A stretch of DNA of 54,954 nucleotides, taken from an uncultured Bacteroidia bacterium. GTDB taxonomy: Bacteria > Bacteroidota > Bacteroidia > Bacteroidales > F082. Shown one piece after another: positions 19,834 through 29,293 of this stretch. Position 1 is the first letter of the stretch. Every line of letters starts with the position of its first letter. The DNA is taken from contig CACXXW010000026.1 in the NCBI GenBank assembly GCA_902771635.1, forward strand, positions 1 to 54,954, given 5' to 3'. The notes under the pieces are model-generated. The model had not been told where the DNA came from. It searched no databases and saw only the letters and a program-made list of their open reading frames with translations. Both the position numbers and the translations under genes were made by a program.

Positions 19834-21243
19834 ATGAAATACGATGTCTTCATCAGTTACTCTCGCAAAGACACGGCCATTGCCGACCAGATTTGTGCGG
19901 CTTTCGACAAGGCTGGGATTAGTTATTTTATTGATAGGCAAGGAATAGTCGGAAGTGGAGAATTCCCTGAAATCCTTGCAAATGCCATATTAGAAAGCAA
20001 GTATTTCCTATTCCTTGCGAGCCAAAACAGCTATTCATCAAAATATACAAAAAAAGAGATCCACTTTGCCTTTAATAAAAAGCCAAGTGGGACTCTTTTC
20101 CCTTATATCATTGATGAATCTGTATTGCCTAATAGTATTGAGCTTGTTTTTTCAGACATTAACATTCGTTCAATCAAAGAACATCCTATTGAAACTGTAT
20201 TAGTTGACGATGTGCTTCGCTTGCTTGGTCGCACAAGGCCAAAAACAGAAAACACAACACAACCAAAACAAGAAAAAACCATTGATTCCACAATCCAAAC
20301 AAAAAATGAACCTGAATTAAAGCCTCAAAAAAAAGATGGCAAATATGGCTTCATCGATGAAAAAGGCGATGTCGTTATTCCTTTTGAATATGATTTTGCT
20401 GATGAGTTTTATGAAGGGCTTGCCTCGATTCTGATTGGAGATTGGGAGACAGGGAAATGGGGCTTCATCGATAAGCAGGGAAGTACTATCATTCCTTTTG
20501 AATTCGATAAAATACACTATTTTTCCGAAGGTCTTGCTGCTGTAAAAAAATGTGACAAATGGGGATTCTTTGACAAGAAAGGCAACATTGTTATTCCTTT
20601 TGAATATGAGGATGCAGGGGGTTATTCCGAAGGGCTATGTGCTGTGAAGAAAAACAGTAAATGGGGATTCATCAATAAGCAAGGTAGAGTTGTAGTACCG
20701 TTTGAATTTGATTGGACATGTCGGTTTTCCGAAGGTCTTGCTGCTGTAACAAAAAACAAAAAAACGACAAATCCTGACTCGGTTTTCAGTTGGGACGTTG
20801 GGTTTATTGACAAACAAGGAAATGTAGTTATTCCATTTGAATATGGCGAGGTTCTATTTGGAGGTTTCAAAAATGGCATGTGCTGTGTTTGCAAAGAAGA
20901 CGAGGATCATTATGGTTTTATTGACAAAAAAGGGAATGTAATTATTCCTTTAATCTATGGTTCGTTCGATTGCGAATGGTCTGGTACAGAACTATACTTT
21001 GACCCATTTCACGAAGGTTTAGTCAGTGCTTTTAAAGGATCTTATCTGAAAAAGAACAAAAACGGACATTATGTCTCACACGGCAAATGGGGTTATCTTG
21101 ATAGACAAGGGAATGTAATTGTTCCTTTCCGTTATATTTATGCTAGTAATTTTCACTACGGCAAAGCCAAAGTAACAAAGAAAAACATCTTTGGCAAAGA
21201 GCAAACATTCTATATCGATAAACAAGGCAACAGAATAGACTAA
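19834..21243 (+). CDS. TIR-domain protein with seven WG beta-repeats
   Basis: A 469-residue cytosolic protein. Residues 1 to about 130 form a TIR domain: DVFISYSRKD, YFIDRQGI, SGEFPEILANAI and SKYTKKEIHFAF, where E75 occupies the position of the catalytic glutamate of NAD-cleaving TIRs. A polar Gln/Lys/Thr linker (about 130-165) leads to seven WG repeats of about 40 residues, each with K-W/Y-GFIDKxGxxxIPFxY followed by FxEGLAxV. WG repeats likely form a beta-propeller or solenoid acting as a sensor or binding surface. The gene is AT-richer than tex. Its stop is one base before the tex ATG, so both are probably cotranscribed from 19804. A defence or signalling NADase role is inference from the TIR family. 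Confidence 0.85.
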   Translation: MKYDVFISYSRKDTAIADQICAAFDKAGISYFIDRQGIVGSGEFPEILANAILESKYFLFLASQNSYSSKYTKKEIHFAFNKKPSGTLFPYIIDESVLPNSIELVFSDINIRSIKEHPIETVLVDDVLRLLGRTRPKTENTTQPKQEKTIDSTIQTKNEPELKPQKKDGKYGFIDEKGDVVIPFEYDFADEFYEGLASILIGDWETGKWGFIDKQGSTIIPFEFDKIHYFSEGLAAVKKCDKWGFFDKKGNIVIPFEYEDAGGYSEGLCAVKKNSKWGFINKQGRVVVPFEFDWTCRFSEGLAAVTKNKKTTNPDSVFSWDVGFIDKQGNVVIPFEYGEVLFGGFKNGMCCVCKEDEDHYGFIDKKGNVIIPLIYGSFDCEWSGTELYFDPFHEGLVSAFKGSYLKKNKNGHYVSHGKWGYLDRQGNVIVPFRYIYASNFHYGKAKVTKKNIFGKEQTFYIDKQGNRID

Positions 21244-21244
21244 C

Positions 21245-23380
21245 ATGCAAAACACGATAGATTTCGCCTCGCAAATCGCGCAGGAACTCGGTTTGGCCCC
21301 GCATCATGTGGGCAATGTCATACGGCTTTTAGACGAAGGCGCCACCATTCCCTTCATCGCCCGCTATCGCAAGGAAATGACAGGCACAATGAACGAGGAA
21401 AATGTGGCCGCCGTGCAAAAACGCCTCGAACAACTCGTTGAACTACAAAAGCGTAAGGAAAGCGTCATCGCCTCCATCCGTGAGCAGGAGAAACTTACGC
21501 CCGAACTGGAACAAAAGATACTGAACGCCAAGACCTTGCAAGAGGTGGAAGACCTTTATCTCCCCTACAAGCCTAAACGCCGCACCCGCGCCGCCATCGC
21601 CCGCGAGAAAGGTTTAGAGCCTCTGGCCGCACAAATCATGGCGCAGAATGTAGACATGGTGGACCGCCTCGCTGCACGCTATGTCAACGCAGGTAAGGGC
21701 GTCAACGACATCGAAGAAGCTCTACAAGGCGCCAAGGACATCATGGCCGAGTGGGTCTCGGAAAATATCAATGGACGCAACCGCATCCGCAAGATCTTCC
21801 ACATGCAGGGCGACATCAGCTCCGCCGTGGTCAAAGGCAAGGAAGAGGAAGGTAAGACCTACCAACAGTATTTCGATTTCCGCGAGCCGATTTCGGAGGC
21901 GCCCTCGCATCGCCTTCTGGCCCTGTTCCGCGCAGAGGAAGAAGGCATGGTGAAGCTGAAAATCAAGGTGGATGACGACTTCGTGCTGAACTCTTTGGAG
22001 AGCATCTTCCTGAAGAACGACAACGAATCATCGGAACTCGTACGCGAGGCCATCGCTGACTCATGGAAACGCCTTTTGGAGCCTTCCATCGAGACCGAGA
22101 TCCGCAATTATTATAAGGAAAAGGCCGACGAGATCGCCATCCGCGTCTTCGCCGAAAACCTGAAACAACTGCTCCTCGCCGCCCCTATGGGTCAGAAACG
22201 CGTCCTCGCCATCGACCCGGGTTTCCGCACAGGTTGCAAAGTGGTGGTCTTGAGCGAAACAGGCGCATTACTCCACAACGAAACCATCTATCCTCACCCG
22301 CCCAAGTCGGACACGACAGGTGCCATGCGCAAGATCAAGAGCCTCGTGGACGTTTATCGCATCAAGGTCATCGCCATCGGCAACGGCACGGCAGGACGCG
22401 AGACCGAGGACTTTATCCGCTCCATCAAGTTCGACCGCGACCTGATGGCCGTGATGGTGAGCGAGAGCGGTGCTTCGGTCTATTCCGCCTCCAAGATTGC
22501 CCGCGACGAGTTCCCCGACTACGACATCACCGTGCGCGGCGCGGTCAGTATCGGTCGCCGACTGATGGACCCGCTGGCCGAGTTGGTGAAAATCGACCCG
22601 AAGAGCATCGGCGTGGGACAGTATCAGCACGATGTAGACCAGAAGAAACTTGGTGAGAGCCTCGACCAGACCGTGGAGAGCTGCGTCAACGCCGTCGGCG
22701 TGGAACTCAACACCGCCAGCCAACAGCTGCTGTCGTATGTCAGCGGAGTCGGCCCTGCCTTGGCTTCTAACATCATCCAATATCGTGAGGAACAAGGCGG
22801 CTTCAAGAGTCGCAAGCAACTCAAAGAGGTGCCTCGCCTCGGCGACAAGGCTTTCGAGCAATGCGCCGGCTTCCTGCGCATCCATAACGGCGACAATCCG
22901 CTGGACCAAAGTGCCGTCCACCCCGAAAGCTACCACATCGTGGAAAAGATGGCCAAGAAACTGGGTGTGAAAGTGAAAGACCTCATCGGCAACAAGGAGC
23001 TCATCGCGAAAATCAAGCCGGAAGAGTTTGTGGAAAACGACTTTGGTTTGGAAACCATCAACGACATCCTCACCGAGTTGGACAAGCCCGGCCGCGACCC
23101 TCGCAAAACTTTCGAAGCCTTCGAGTTTGACAAGAACATCCGTGAAGTCAAGGACTTGCGTGCAGGCATGACCCTCAACGGCATCGTGACCAACATCACC
23201 GCTTTCGGTGCCTTTGTCGACATCGGCGTGCATCAAGACGGCCTCGTCCACATCAGTCAAATGGCCGACCACTACATCAAAGACCCGAACGAGGTGGTAC
23301 ACCTTAATCAAAAGGTGCGCGTGAAGGTTTTGGAAGTCGATGTCAACAGAAACCGTATCAGTTTGACGATGAAATTGTAA
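21245..23380 (+). CDS. tex: Tex-family S1 RNA-binding transcription accessory protein
   Basis: At 711 residues it matches Tex length. Order: helical N-terminal Tex domain with HTH (ATIPFIARYRKEMTG), YqgF RNase-H-like domain (VLAIDPGFRTGCKVVVL, VIAIGNGTAGRETEDF), HhH domains (SYVSGVGPALASNIIQYREEQGGF, LKEVPRLGDKAFEQCAGFLRI), and a C-terminal S1 domain (GMTLNGIVTNITAFGAFVDIGVHQDGLVHISQ). Tex binds structured nucleic acids and RNA polymerase and affects stress survival in other bacteria. Its immediate coupling to a TIR-WG gene is unusual. Confidence 0.95.
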   Translation: MQNTIDFASQIAQELGLAPHHVGNVIRLLDEGATIPFIARYRKEMTGTMNEENVAAVQKRLEQLVELQKRKESVIASIREQEKLTPELEQKILNAKTLQEVEDLYLPYKPKRRTRAAIAREKGLEPLAAQIMAQNVDMVDRLAARYVNAGKGVNDIEEALQGAKDIMAEWVSENINGRNRIRKIFHMQGDISSAVVKGKEEEGKTYQQYFDFREPISEAPSHRLLALFRAEEEGMVKLKIKVDDDFVLNSLESIFLKNDNESSELVREAIADSWKRLLEPSIETEIRNYYKEKADEIAIRVFAENLKQLLLAAPMGQKRVLAIDPGFRTGCKVVVLSETGALLHNETIYPHPPKSDTTGAMRKIKSLVDVYRIKVIAIGNGTAGRETEDFIRSIKFDRDLMAVMVSESGASVYSASKIARDEFPDYDITVRGAVSIGRRLMDPLAELVKIDPKSIGVGQYQHDVDQKKLGESLDQTVESCVNAVGVELNTASQQLLSYVSGVGPALASNIIQYREEQGGFKSRKQLKEVPRLGDKAFEQCAGFLRIHNGDNPLDQSAVHPESYHIVEKMAKKLGVKVKDLIGNKELIAKIKPEEFVENDFGLETINDILTELDKPGRDPRKTFEAFEFDKNIREVKDLRAGMTLNGIVTNITAFGAFVDIGVHQDGLVHISQMADHYIKDPNEVVHLNQKVRVKVLEVDVNRNRISLTMKL

Positions 23381-23411
23381 TCAATTTTTTGAAACATAAT
23401 ATAACAAGTAT

Positions 23412-24431
23412 ATGAAATACAAAACTTTACTAATCACTGCTTTATCCGCATTACTATTGATTGGATGTGGCAATAAGAAAGCACAAAAGCAAACTTTCGA
23501 CCCCATCATTCCCGTTGAGATTAGCGTTATCTCGCAATCCAACGACAACAATTTACGCAATTATGTAGGGACAACCAAGAGCGAGATGGAACTTCCAGTT
23601 TCATTTCCTTTGGGCGGCAAATTGACCGGCATCTATGTCAAAAATGGGCAACATGTCAAAAAAGGCACTGTCATTGCCCGCGTTGACGCAACTTCAGCCA
23701 AAAGCATCCACGACGCTGCCCTGGCCACCCTCAACCAAGCTGAGGATGGCTATAACCGTCTGAAGCAAGTGCACGATGAAGGTGGTATCCCGGATGTGCG
23801 ATGGGTACAGATGGAAACCGACCTCGAAAAAGCCAGACAAACTGAGATTACCGCCCGCAAGCACTTGAATGAATGCACTTTGATTGCACCACAAGAAGGC
23901 TTCATCAGCATGGACAAGCATACTACGGGTGAAAACATGCTCCCCACCACCCCATTCTGCCGCATCATCGACATGAACAAGATGATTGTTGAGTTTTCCG
24001 TCCCAGAAAAAGAAATCGGCATTATCCAGATAGGCGACAAGGCCGAAGCCAGTTTCCCAGGCTTGAACAACTTGTCCAAGACCCTTGAAATCATCGACAA
24101 GTCATTCGTCTCCAACCCCATGGGACACACTTATACCATCAAAGCCAAAGTGCCCGTCGAGAACAAGGACATTCTTCCTGGCATGGTAGCCAAAATCAAG
24201 CTTTCGCTCTCGGAAGCATCGGGCATCGTGGTGCCTTCTTCATGTGTTCTGACCATGCCTGAAGGTGCCGATGTGTGGACCGTCAAAAACGGCAAGGCTT
24301 ACCGCCGCAACATCAAGGTGGGAGGCTTTGTGAAGAACGGCGTGGTGGTCGAAAGCGGCCTCGAAAGCGGCGACACCATCATCACGGTGGGCTATCAAAA
24401 ACTATACAACGGAGCCAAAGTTTCGTTTTAA
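23412..24431 (+). CDS. RND efflux periplasmic adaptor (membrane-fusion) lipoprotein
   Basis: A 339-residue HlyD/AcrA-type protein with lipobox LLIGC (Cys19). It contains the half-lipoyl motif KLTGIYVKNGQHVKKGTVIARVD, an alpha-hairpin of about 60 residues and the second lipoyl part (CTLIAPQEGFISMDKHTTGENM), then the beta-barrel and membrane-proximal domain. It would link the inner-membrane pump encoded next to the outer-membrane channel. The gene is first in a three-gene operon starting 31 bp after tex; whether tex transcription reads in is unknown. The short hairpin (two barrel-proximal helices) fits direct docking to a TolC-type partner. Confidence 0.92.
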   Translation: MKYKTLLITALSALLLIGCGNKKAQKQTFDPIIPVEISVISQSNDNNLRNYVGTTKSEMELPVSFPLGGKLTGIYVKNGQHVKKGTVIARVDATSAKSIHDAALATLNQAEDGYNRLKQVHDEGGIPDVRWVQMETDLEKARQTEITARKHLNECTLIAPQEGFISMDKHTTGENMLPTTPFCRIIDMNKMIVEFSVPEKEIGIIQIGDKAEASFPGLNNLSKTLEIIDKSFVSNPMGHTYTIKAKVPVENKDILPGMVAKIKLSLSEASGIVVPSSCVLTMPEGADVWTVKNGKAYRRNIKVGGFVKNGVVVESGLESGDTIITVGYQKLYNGAKVSF

Positions 24432-24477
24432 CTATTTGGAAATGAAAAATCTATTGTTGTGTAAGAGCAATTTGGCC

Positions 24478-24550
24478 GTCAGCCTTCAGCTATCAGCTTT
24501 CAGCCACTATACAAGTGAGCTGATGGCTGACTGCTGATGGCTGATAGCTA
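24478..24550. repeat. AGCTATCAGC-type palindromic element, copy 1, inside the efflux operon
   Basis: Left arm GTCAGCCTTCAGCTATCAGC and right arm GCTGATGGCTGATAGCTA are inverted, with nested short inversions (CAGC/GCTG). It fills most of the 156-bp gap between the adaptor and pump genes of one operon. A related element sits at 54750-54820. Confidence 0.6.
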
Positions 24551-24587
24551 ATGAATAAAAGTCACAAATCTGATAAAAACGGAAACT

Positions 24588-27500
24588 ATGGCTCAAAAAA
24601 GAAATATAATAGAAGGAGCGATGAGGAACTACAAACTCGTGTTCTTCTTCATGGCCATCATTGTCGTGTTTGGCTTTATCTCCTTGCCCAAACTCAAGAA
24701 AAACGAGTTCCCCGATGTGACCATCCGCATCGGCGTGGTGGCCGTTGTCTATCCAGGTGCCACCGCCGATGAAATCGAACAACGCGTGGCCAAGCCCGTC
24801 GAGCAATACTTGTTCACATTCAGCGATGTGGATAAGCAAAAGACCTATTCGCAATCCAAGGACGGTGTGCTGCTTGTCTTCGTCTCGTTGGTCAACGATA
24901 CCAAAGACGCCAAGATGACCTGGTCGCGCATCCGCCAAGGACTTGTCCTTTTCCAAAGAACTGACCTGCCACAAGGTGTGTTAGCCACTACAGTCATTGA
25001 TGACTTTGGCAACGCTTCTTCCCTGCTCCTTGCCATTGAGAGCGACCAACGCTCACCTCGCGAGCTGCGCGACTTCGCCGACCGCCTCTCGGAACGCCTG
25101 CGCAACATCGAGACCATGGGCAACATCAAAATCGTAGGCGAGCAAAAGGAAGAAATCGCCATCTACATGGACCCCACGCGCATGACCCAATATGCAGTGT
25201 CGCCGTCGATGATTACGGCAGAATTGGCTGCCCACAGTCTCCGAACCATCACAGGCAAGGCCGATAACGCTGACGGCTCTGCGGTCATCCATGTGAATGT
25301 CCCATACAGCGACATCTACGAGCTCTCGGAACTGATTGTCTTCTCCGACCCCGTCACTGGGCAGATTATCCGCCTGCGCGATGTGGCTCGACTAGAACGC
25401 CGCTACCAAGAGTCGTCGCAATACATCCAATACTCCGACAGCATCGTCGACGGTAATCAATGCCTCATCTTCTCCATGGAGATGCGACCTGGACACAATG
25501 TGGTGGCCTTCGGCGATGAAGTCAACAAAGAGATCGAGACCTTCCTTGCCACGGCGCCGCCCGACATCAAAGTGCATCGCATCACCGACCAGCCCGAAGT
25601 GGTCAACAAGTCGGTGCGCTCCTTCCTGAAAGACCTCATCGAGGCTGTTATCATCGTTATTTTGGTGATGCTCTTCCTCTTCCCCTTGCGTACCGCCTTG
25701 GTCTCTTCCACTTCGGTGCCTGTATGCATCGCGGCCGCATGGGCCATCATGTACCTGTTAGGCATCGAATTGAACACCGTCACCTTGGCGGCACTTATCG
25801 TTGTGCTCGGCATGATTGTAGACGACTCCGTCGTGGTCATCGACGGCTACACCGACATGCTCAATTCGGGGCGTTCCCGTTGGTATTCCGCCGCCGTCTC
25901 CACCAAGAGCCTGATGACCTCCATGCTCATCGCCACCTGCTCCATCTCCTTCATGTTCTTCCCCATGCTGTCGTTGATGAAAGGCACCAACATGGGTGAT
26001 TTCATCGGGATGTTCCCTTGGGCCATCTTCATCACCTTGTCGTGCAGTTTCCTCTATGCCATCTGGGTGATTCCTTACCTTTCGGCTAGAATCATCGGGC
26101 CTTCGAATCCCAACAAACGCTCGAAGTTGGAGAAAATCCAAGCCAAGTTCTTCGACGCGCTTCAAAAATCCTACAAGAAGCTCCTCGACCTCTGTTTCCG
26201 TCACAAATGGGGCACCATCATCGTATCTGTCATATCCGTGGCCATCGGCGTGTTTTTCCTCACTCGCATCAATATCCAGATGCTGCCCAAAGCCGAGCGC
26301 GACAGCTTTGCAGTGGAGGTACATCTTGCTGCCGGCAGTTCGCTTGATGAAACCGCCAAAGTTTCCGACTCACTAACGAAAATCCTATTGGCCGACAAGC
26401 GCGTGAAATCCGTCACCACATTCCTCGGCATGGCATCGCCACGTTTCCACATAACCTATGCTCCCGAGCCCATGCCCACCTCGGCCTATTCCCAATTCAT
26501 CGTCATCACCGAATCGGAGAAAGCCACCAAAGAAATGATGAAAGAGTACTCGCAGCAATACGAGAACTATTTCCCCTCCGCACAGATCCGTTTCAAGCAG
26601 ATGGACTATCAAGTGGTGAATGCGCCCGTGGAATACTACCTCATGGGCGACAGCTACGACAAACTTGAGCCCATCAAAGACTCACTCGTTGCCTGCTTGA
26701 AACAAAATCCCGACCTGTTTTTCGTCCATTCCGATTACGACGACACGGAAGAAATCGTGGAAGTGGACCTGAACATCGACGAGGCCAACCGCCTTGGCGT
26801 GACACAAGCCGTGCTTTCGGTCTACCTCTCGAGTGCACTTTCGGGCAACAAGATGGTCTCCATGTGGGAAAACGGCTACAACCTGCCCACAACCATTTAC
26901 ACCGAAGGCCTGCACGACATCGACTATGAGGGGATCGGCAACATGCTGGTGCCCACCTCGCTTCCTGGTGTTTGGGTGCCTTTGCGTCAAGTGGCCGATA
27001 TCCATCCTCGTTTCCAACACGACAACCTGACCCACCGCAATGGCCGCCGCTGCATCACCGTGATGGCTGATGTCATGCCTGGATGCGGACAATTGACGCA
27101 ATACAAGAAGACACAAGAATATCTCAACACACTCAACATACCCGAAGATGTGGTCATCGAAGAAGGTGGTTCCATGTTGCTCACCAAAGAAACCATGCCT
27201 TCTCTGCTCATGTCCATCTTGGCAGCCGTGGTGGTGATGTTCATCGTCTTGATCATCCACTACAAGCGCATCGGCATTTCCTTCCTCTCGATTTCTGTCT
27301 CGCTGCTCTGTGTCTTTGGTGCCATGTTCGGCCTGTGGCTGTTTGGCCTCGACCTGTCGATTACCGCCATGCTGGGTGTCATCTCGCTCATCGGCATCAT
27401 CGTACGCAATGCCATCATCATGTACGACTATGCAGGCGAATTACGGGCAAAAGAGAAAATCGCCGTGCACGATGCCGCCTACGAAGCTGGACTGCGCCGC

Positions 27501-27794
27501 ATGAGGCCTATCTTCCTCACCTCGGCCACCACGGCCTTAGGTGTCATCCCGATGATTTTAGCCAAGACCCTGCTTTGGGAGCCCATGGGGGTGGTCATCT
27601 GCTTCGGCACCATCTTCACCTTCCCCTTGGTCGTCACCGTGCTGCCCGTAGCCTATTGCCTGGCCTTTGATGCGGGCGAACGCGACCAGAAACGCTTGAA
27701 GAAAGCCAACCAACGCTTCCTCGACCGCCTCGACGAACGCGACAAGCGCAACGAGGAAAAGAACAAAAACGAAGAAAACAACACACAGCCATGA
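24588..27794 (+). CDS. RND-family inner-membrane efflux transporter
   Basis: A 1068-residue AcrB-class permease with twelve predicted membrane segments in two repeats and two large periplasmic loops. Proton-relay aspartates appear in the TM4 motif GMIVDDSVVVIDGY; TM10-12 include LGVISLIGIIVRNAIIMYDY and TSATTALGVIPMILAK. The N-terminal FPDVTIRIGVVAVVYPGATADEIEQRVAKPVE matches the porter-domain start of HAE-type multidrug pumps rather than heavy-metal CzcA. A charged Lys/Glu C-terminal tail (about 30 residues) is an unusual addition. Start at ATGGCTCAA follows a palindromic repeat. The stop overlaps the next gene by 4 bp. Confidence 0.93.
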   Translation: MAQKRNIIEGAMRNYKLVFFFMAIIVVFGFISLPKLKKNEFPDVTIRIGVVAVVYPGATADEIEQRVAKPVEQYLFTFSDVDKQKTYSQSKDGVLLVFVSLVNDTKDAKMTWSRIRQGLVLFQRTDLPQGVLATTVIDDFGNASSLLLAIESDQRSPRELRDFADRLSERLRNIETMGNIKIVGEQKEEIAIYMDPTRMTQYAVSPSMITAELAAHSLRTITGKADNADGSAVIHVNVPYSDIYELSELIVFSDPVTGQIIRLRDVARLERRYQESSQYIQYSDSIVDGNQCLIFSMEMRPGHNVVAFGDEVNKEIETFLATAPPDIKVHRITDQPEVVNKSVRSFLKDLIEAVIIVILVMLFLFPLRTALVSSTSVPVCIAAAWAIMYLLGIELNTVTLAALIVVLGMIVDDSVVVIDGYTDMLNSGRSRWYSAAVSTKSLMTSMLIATCSISFMFFPMLSLMKGTNMGDFIGMFPWAIFITLSCSFLYAIWVIPYLSARIIGPSNPNKRSKLEKIQAKFFDALQKSYKKLLDLCFRHKWGTIIVSVISVAIGVFFLTRINIQMLPKAERDSFAVEVHLAAGSSLDETAKVSDSLTKILLADKRVKSVTTFLGMASPRFHITYAPEPMPTSAYSQFIVITESEKATKEMMKEYSQQYENYFPSAQIRFKQMDYQVVNAPVEYYLMGDSYDKLEPIKDSLVACLKQNPDLFFVHSDYDDTEEIVEVDLNIDEANRLGVTQAVLSVYLSSALSGNKMVSMWENGYNLPTTIYTEGLHDIDYEGIGNMLVPTSLPGVWVPLRQVADIHPRFQHDNLTHRNGRRCITVMADVMPGCGQLTQYKKTQEYLNTLNIPEDVVIEEGGSMLLTKETMPSLLMSILAAVVVMFIVLIIHYKRIGISFLSISVSLLCVFGAMFGLWLFGLDLSITAMLGVISLIGIIVRNAIIMYDYAGELRAKEKIAVHDAAYEAGLRRMRPIFLTSATTALGVIPMILAKTLLWEPMGVVICFGTIFTFPLVVTVLPVAYCLAFDAGERDQKRLKKANQRFLDRLDERDKRNEEKNKNEENNTQP

Positions 27795-29140
27795 AAAAAA
27801 GACATATCCTATCCATAATATTTGCCCTGTTTTGCATCAGCGTCAATGCTCAAACTTCTGTACTGACGCTCGACTCTTGCTTCGCCTTAGCCAAAGTCAA
27901 CAATGTGCAGTTGCAGACCAACCAGTTGGAAATCGAAAAGGCGCAACAGGTCAAAGCACAGGTGTTCACCAAGTATTTTCCACAGGTGTCGATTTCATAT
28001 TTGGCCTATTTTGCCGCCAGACCTATTATTGAATACGGTATCAACGACATTCAGGACGATGATTTGGGGGCTTTCCTTTCAGCGCTCATCACTACATTGA
28101 ACGACCCTGAAGGTGCCAATATAGGACTGCCGACCGAGATCAACCTGATGAAGAAAGGCCATAGCGTGAATGCCACGGCCATGGTGCCCGTTTATGCGGG
28201 TGGACGCATCAAGAACGGCAACCAGTTGGCCAACCTCGGTATTGAGGCTGCCCGTCTGAAAGCCGAAGTATCGGAACGCGATATGCTCGAAAACATCGAA
28301 TCGTCCTATTACCTTGTAGCGGGCTTGCAGGACAAGGTCCGCACCGTGGAGTCAGCCTTGGCACTTACCGACAGCCTCGAACACATCGTAGATGTTGCAC
28401 TGAAAGCAGGGCTCATTACCAAAAGCGACAAACTTCGCCTTGCCTTGAAACAAAATGAGTTGAAAGCCAAACAGATGCAACTCGGCAATGGCATTGTTTT
28501 GGCTTCACAACTGCTTTGCCAGCAAATCGGCATTGAATACCCCGAAGCGGGTCTAACCCTGGATACGGCTAGTTTTTCAACAATGAGCACTCCCGTTGCT
28601 ACGGTTCAGGAAAACTTCATCCGTCCAGAGCACCAACTGCTTCAACTCCAAGTAGATGCAGAGAATCTTCGGAGAAAATTGACTTTAGGGGAAGCCTTGC
28701 CTCAAGTCGGCATCGGCGGCAGTGCGGTTTATGGTAATCTCGTGAGAAAGTACAAATTCAACGCCATTGCCCTTGCCCAAGTGTCGATTCCCTTGACGCA
28801 ATGGTGGGAGACCGCGCACAAGCTGAAAGAGCACGACATCGTCATCCGCGAAGCGGAGTTGATGCAAAAAGACCTGACAGAGAAGATGAGTTTGCAGTTG
28901 AAACAGGCATATAACCAGATGGTGGAAGCCGATGCCTTGATGCAATCCGACAAGGCTGCCTTGGACATGGCCAAAGAAAACTACCGCCTCGCAGAACTCA
29001 ACTACCGCGCCGGCATGAACACCATCACCGATGTGCTTGAGGCTCATGCATTACTATTGCAAGCCAAAAACGCCATCACCGACCGACAGATTACCTACCT
29101 CACCGCCCGCCGTCGATACTATGATTTGAGCGGACAATAA
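27791..29140 (+). CDS. TolC-family outer-membrane efflux channel
   Basis: This 449-residue protein has a signal peptide (HILSIIFALFCISVNAQ) and the duplicated coiled-coil repeats of the TolC family. Visible landmarks are LTLDSCFALAKVNNVQLQTNQLEIEKAQQ in the first repeat and LAELNYRAGMNTITDVLEAHALLLQAKNAI in the second. Pro-Gln turn PQVSISY also fits. It completes a tripartite efflux system with the adaptor and RND pump; the ATGA overlap with the pump implies translational coupling. Confidence 0.92.
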   Translation: MKKRHILSIIFALFCISVNAQTSVLTLDSCFALAKVNNVQLQTNQLEIEKAQQVKAQVFTKYFPQVSISYLAYFAARPIIEYGINDIQDDDLGAFLSALITTLNDPEGANIGLPTEINLMKKGHSVNATAMVPVYAGGRIKNGNQLANLGIEAARLKAEVSERDMLENIESSYYLVAGLQDKVRTVESALALTDSLEHIVDVALKAGLITKSDKLRLALKQNELKAKQMQLGNGIVLASQLLCQQIGIEYPEAGLTLDTASFSTMSTPVATVQENFIRPEHQLLQLQVDAENLRRKLTLGEALPQVGIGGSAVYGNLVRKYKFNAIALAQVSIPLTQWWETAHKLKEHDIVIREAELMQKDLTEKMSLQLKQAYNQMVEADALMQSDKAALDMAKENYRLAELNYRAGMNTITDVLEAHALLLQAKNAITDRQITYLTARRRYYDLSGQ

Positions 29141-29265
29141 TCATGAGACTCAAAAAACGTCCAAATCGAACCATTGTTTGTTCTTTGGACTGTTTCTAGT
29201 TTCATGGAGGCGAGAAGTAAATCATCTATTTTGCATAAACACTTGCTTTTTTAAAATAAAGCACC

Positions 29266-29273
29266 TATTTTTG
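29266..29273 (+). promoter_or_regulatory. -7 promoter element of the C10 protease cluster
   Basis: TATTTTTG, with TTGC at 29243-29246 in the -33 position (about 19 bp spacer), just upstream of the first C10 gene start at 29294. It probably drives all four tandem genes, which are only 24-28 bp apart. Confidence 0.6.
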
Positions 29274-29293
29274 CACCCGAAACACCATTGAAG

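Noticed and set aside
22268..23311. 347-residue antisense open frame within tex
   Set aside because: Shadow of the tex coding strand; no recognised protein features.
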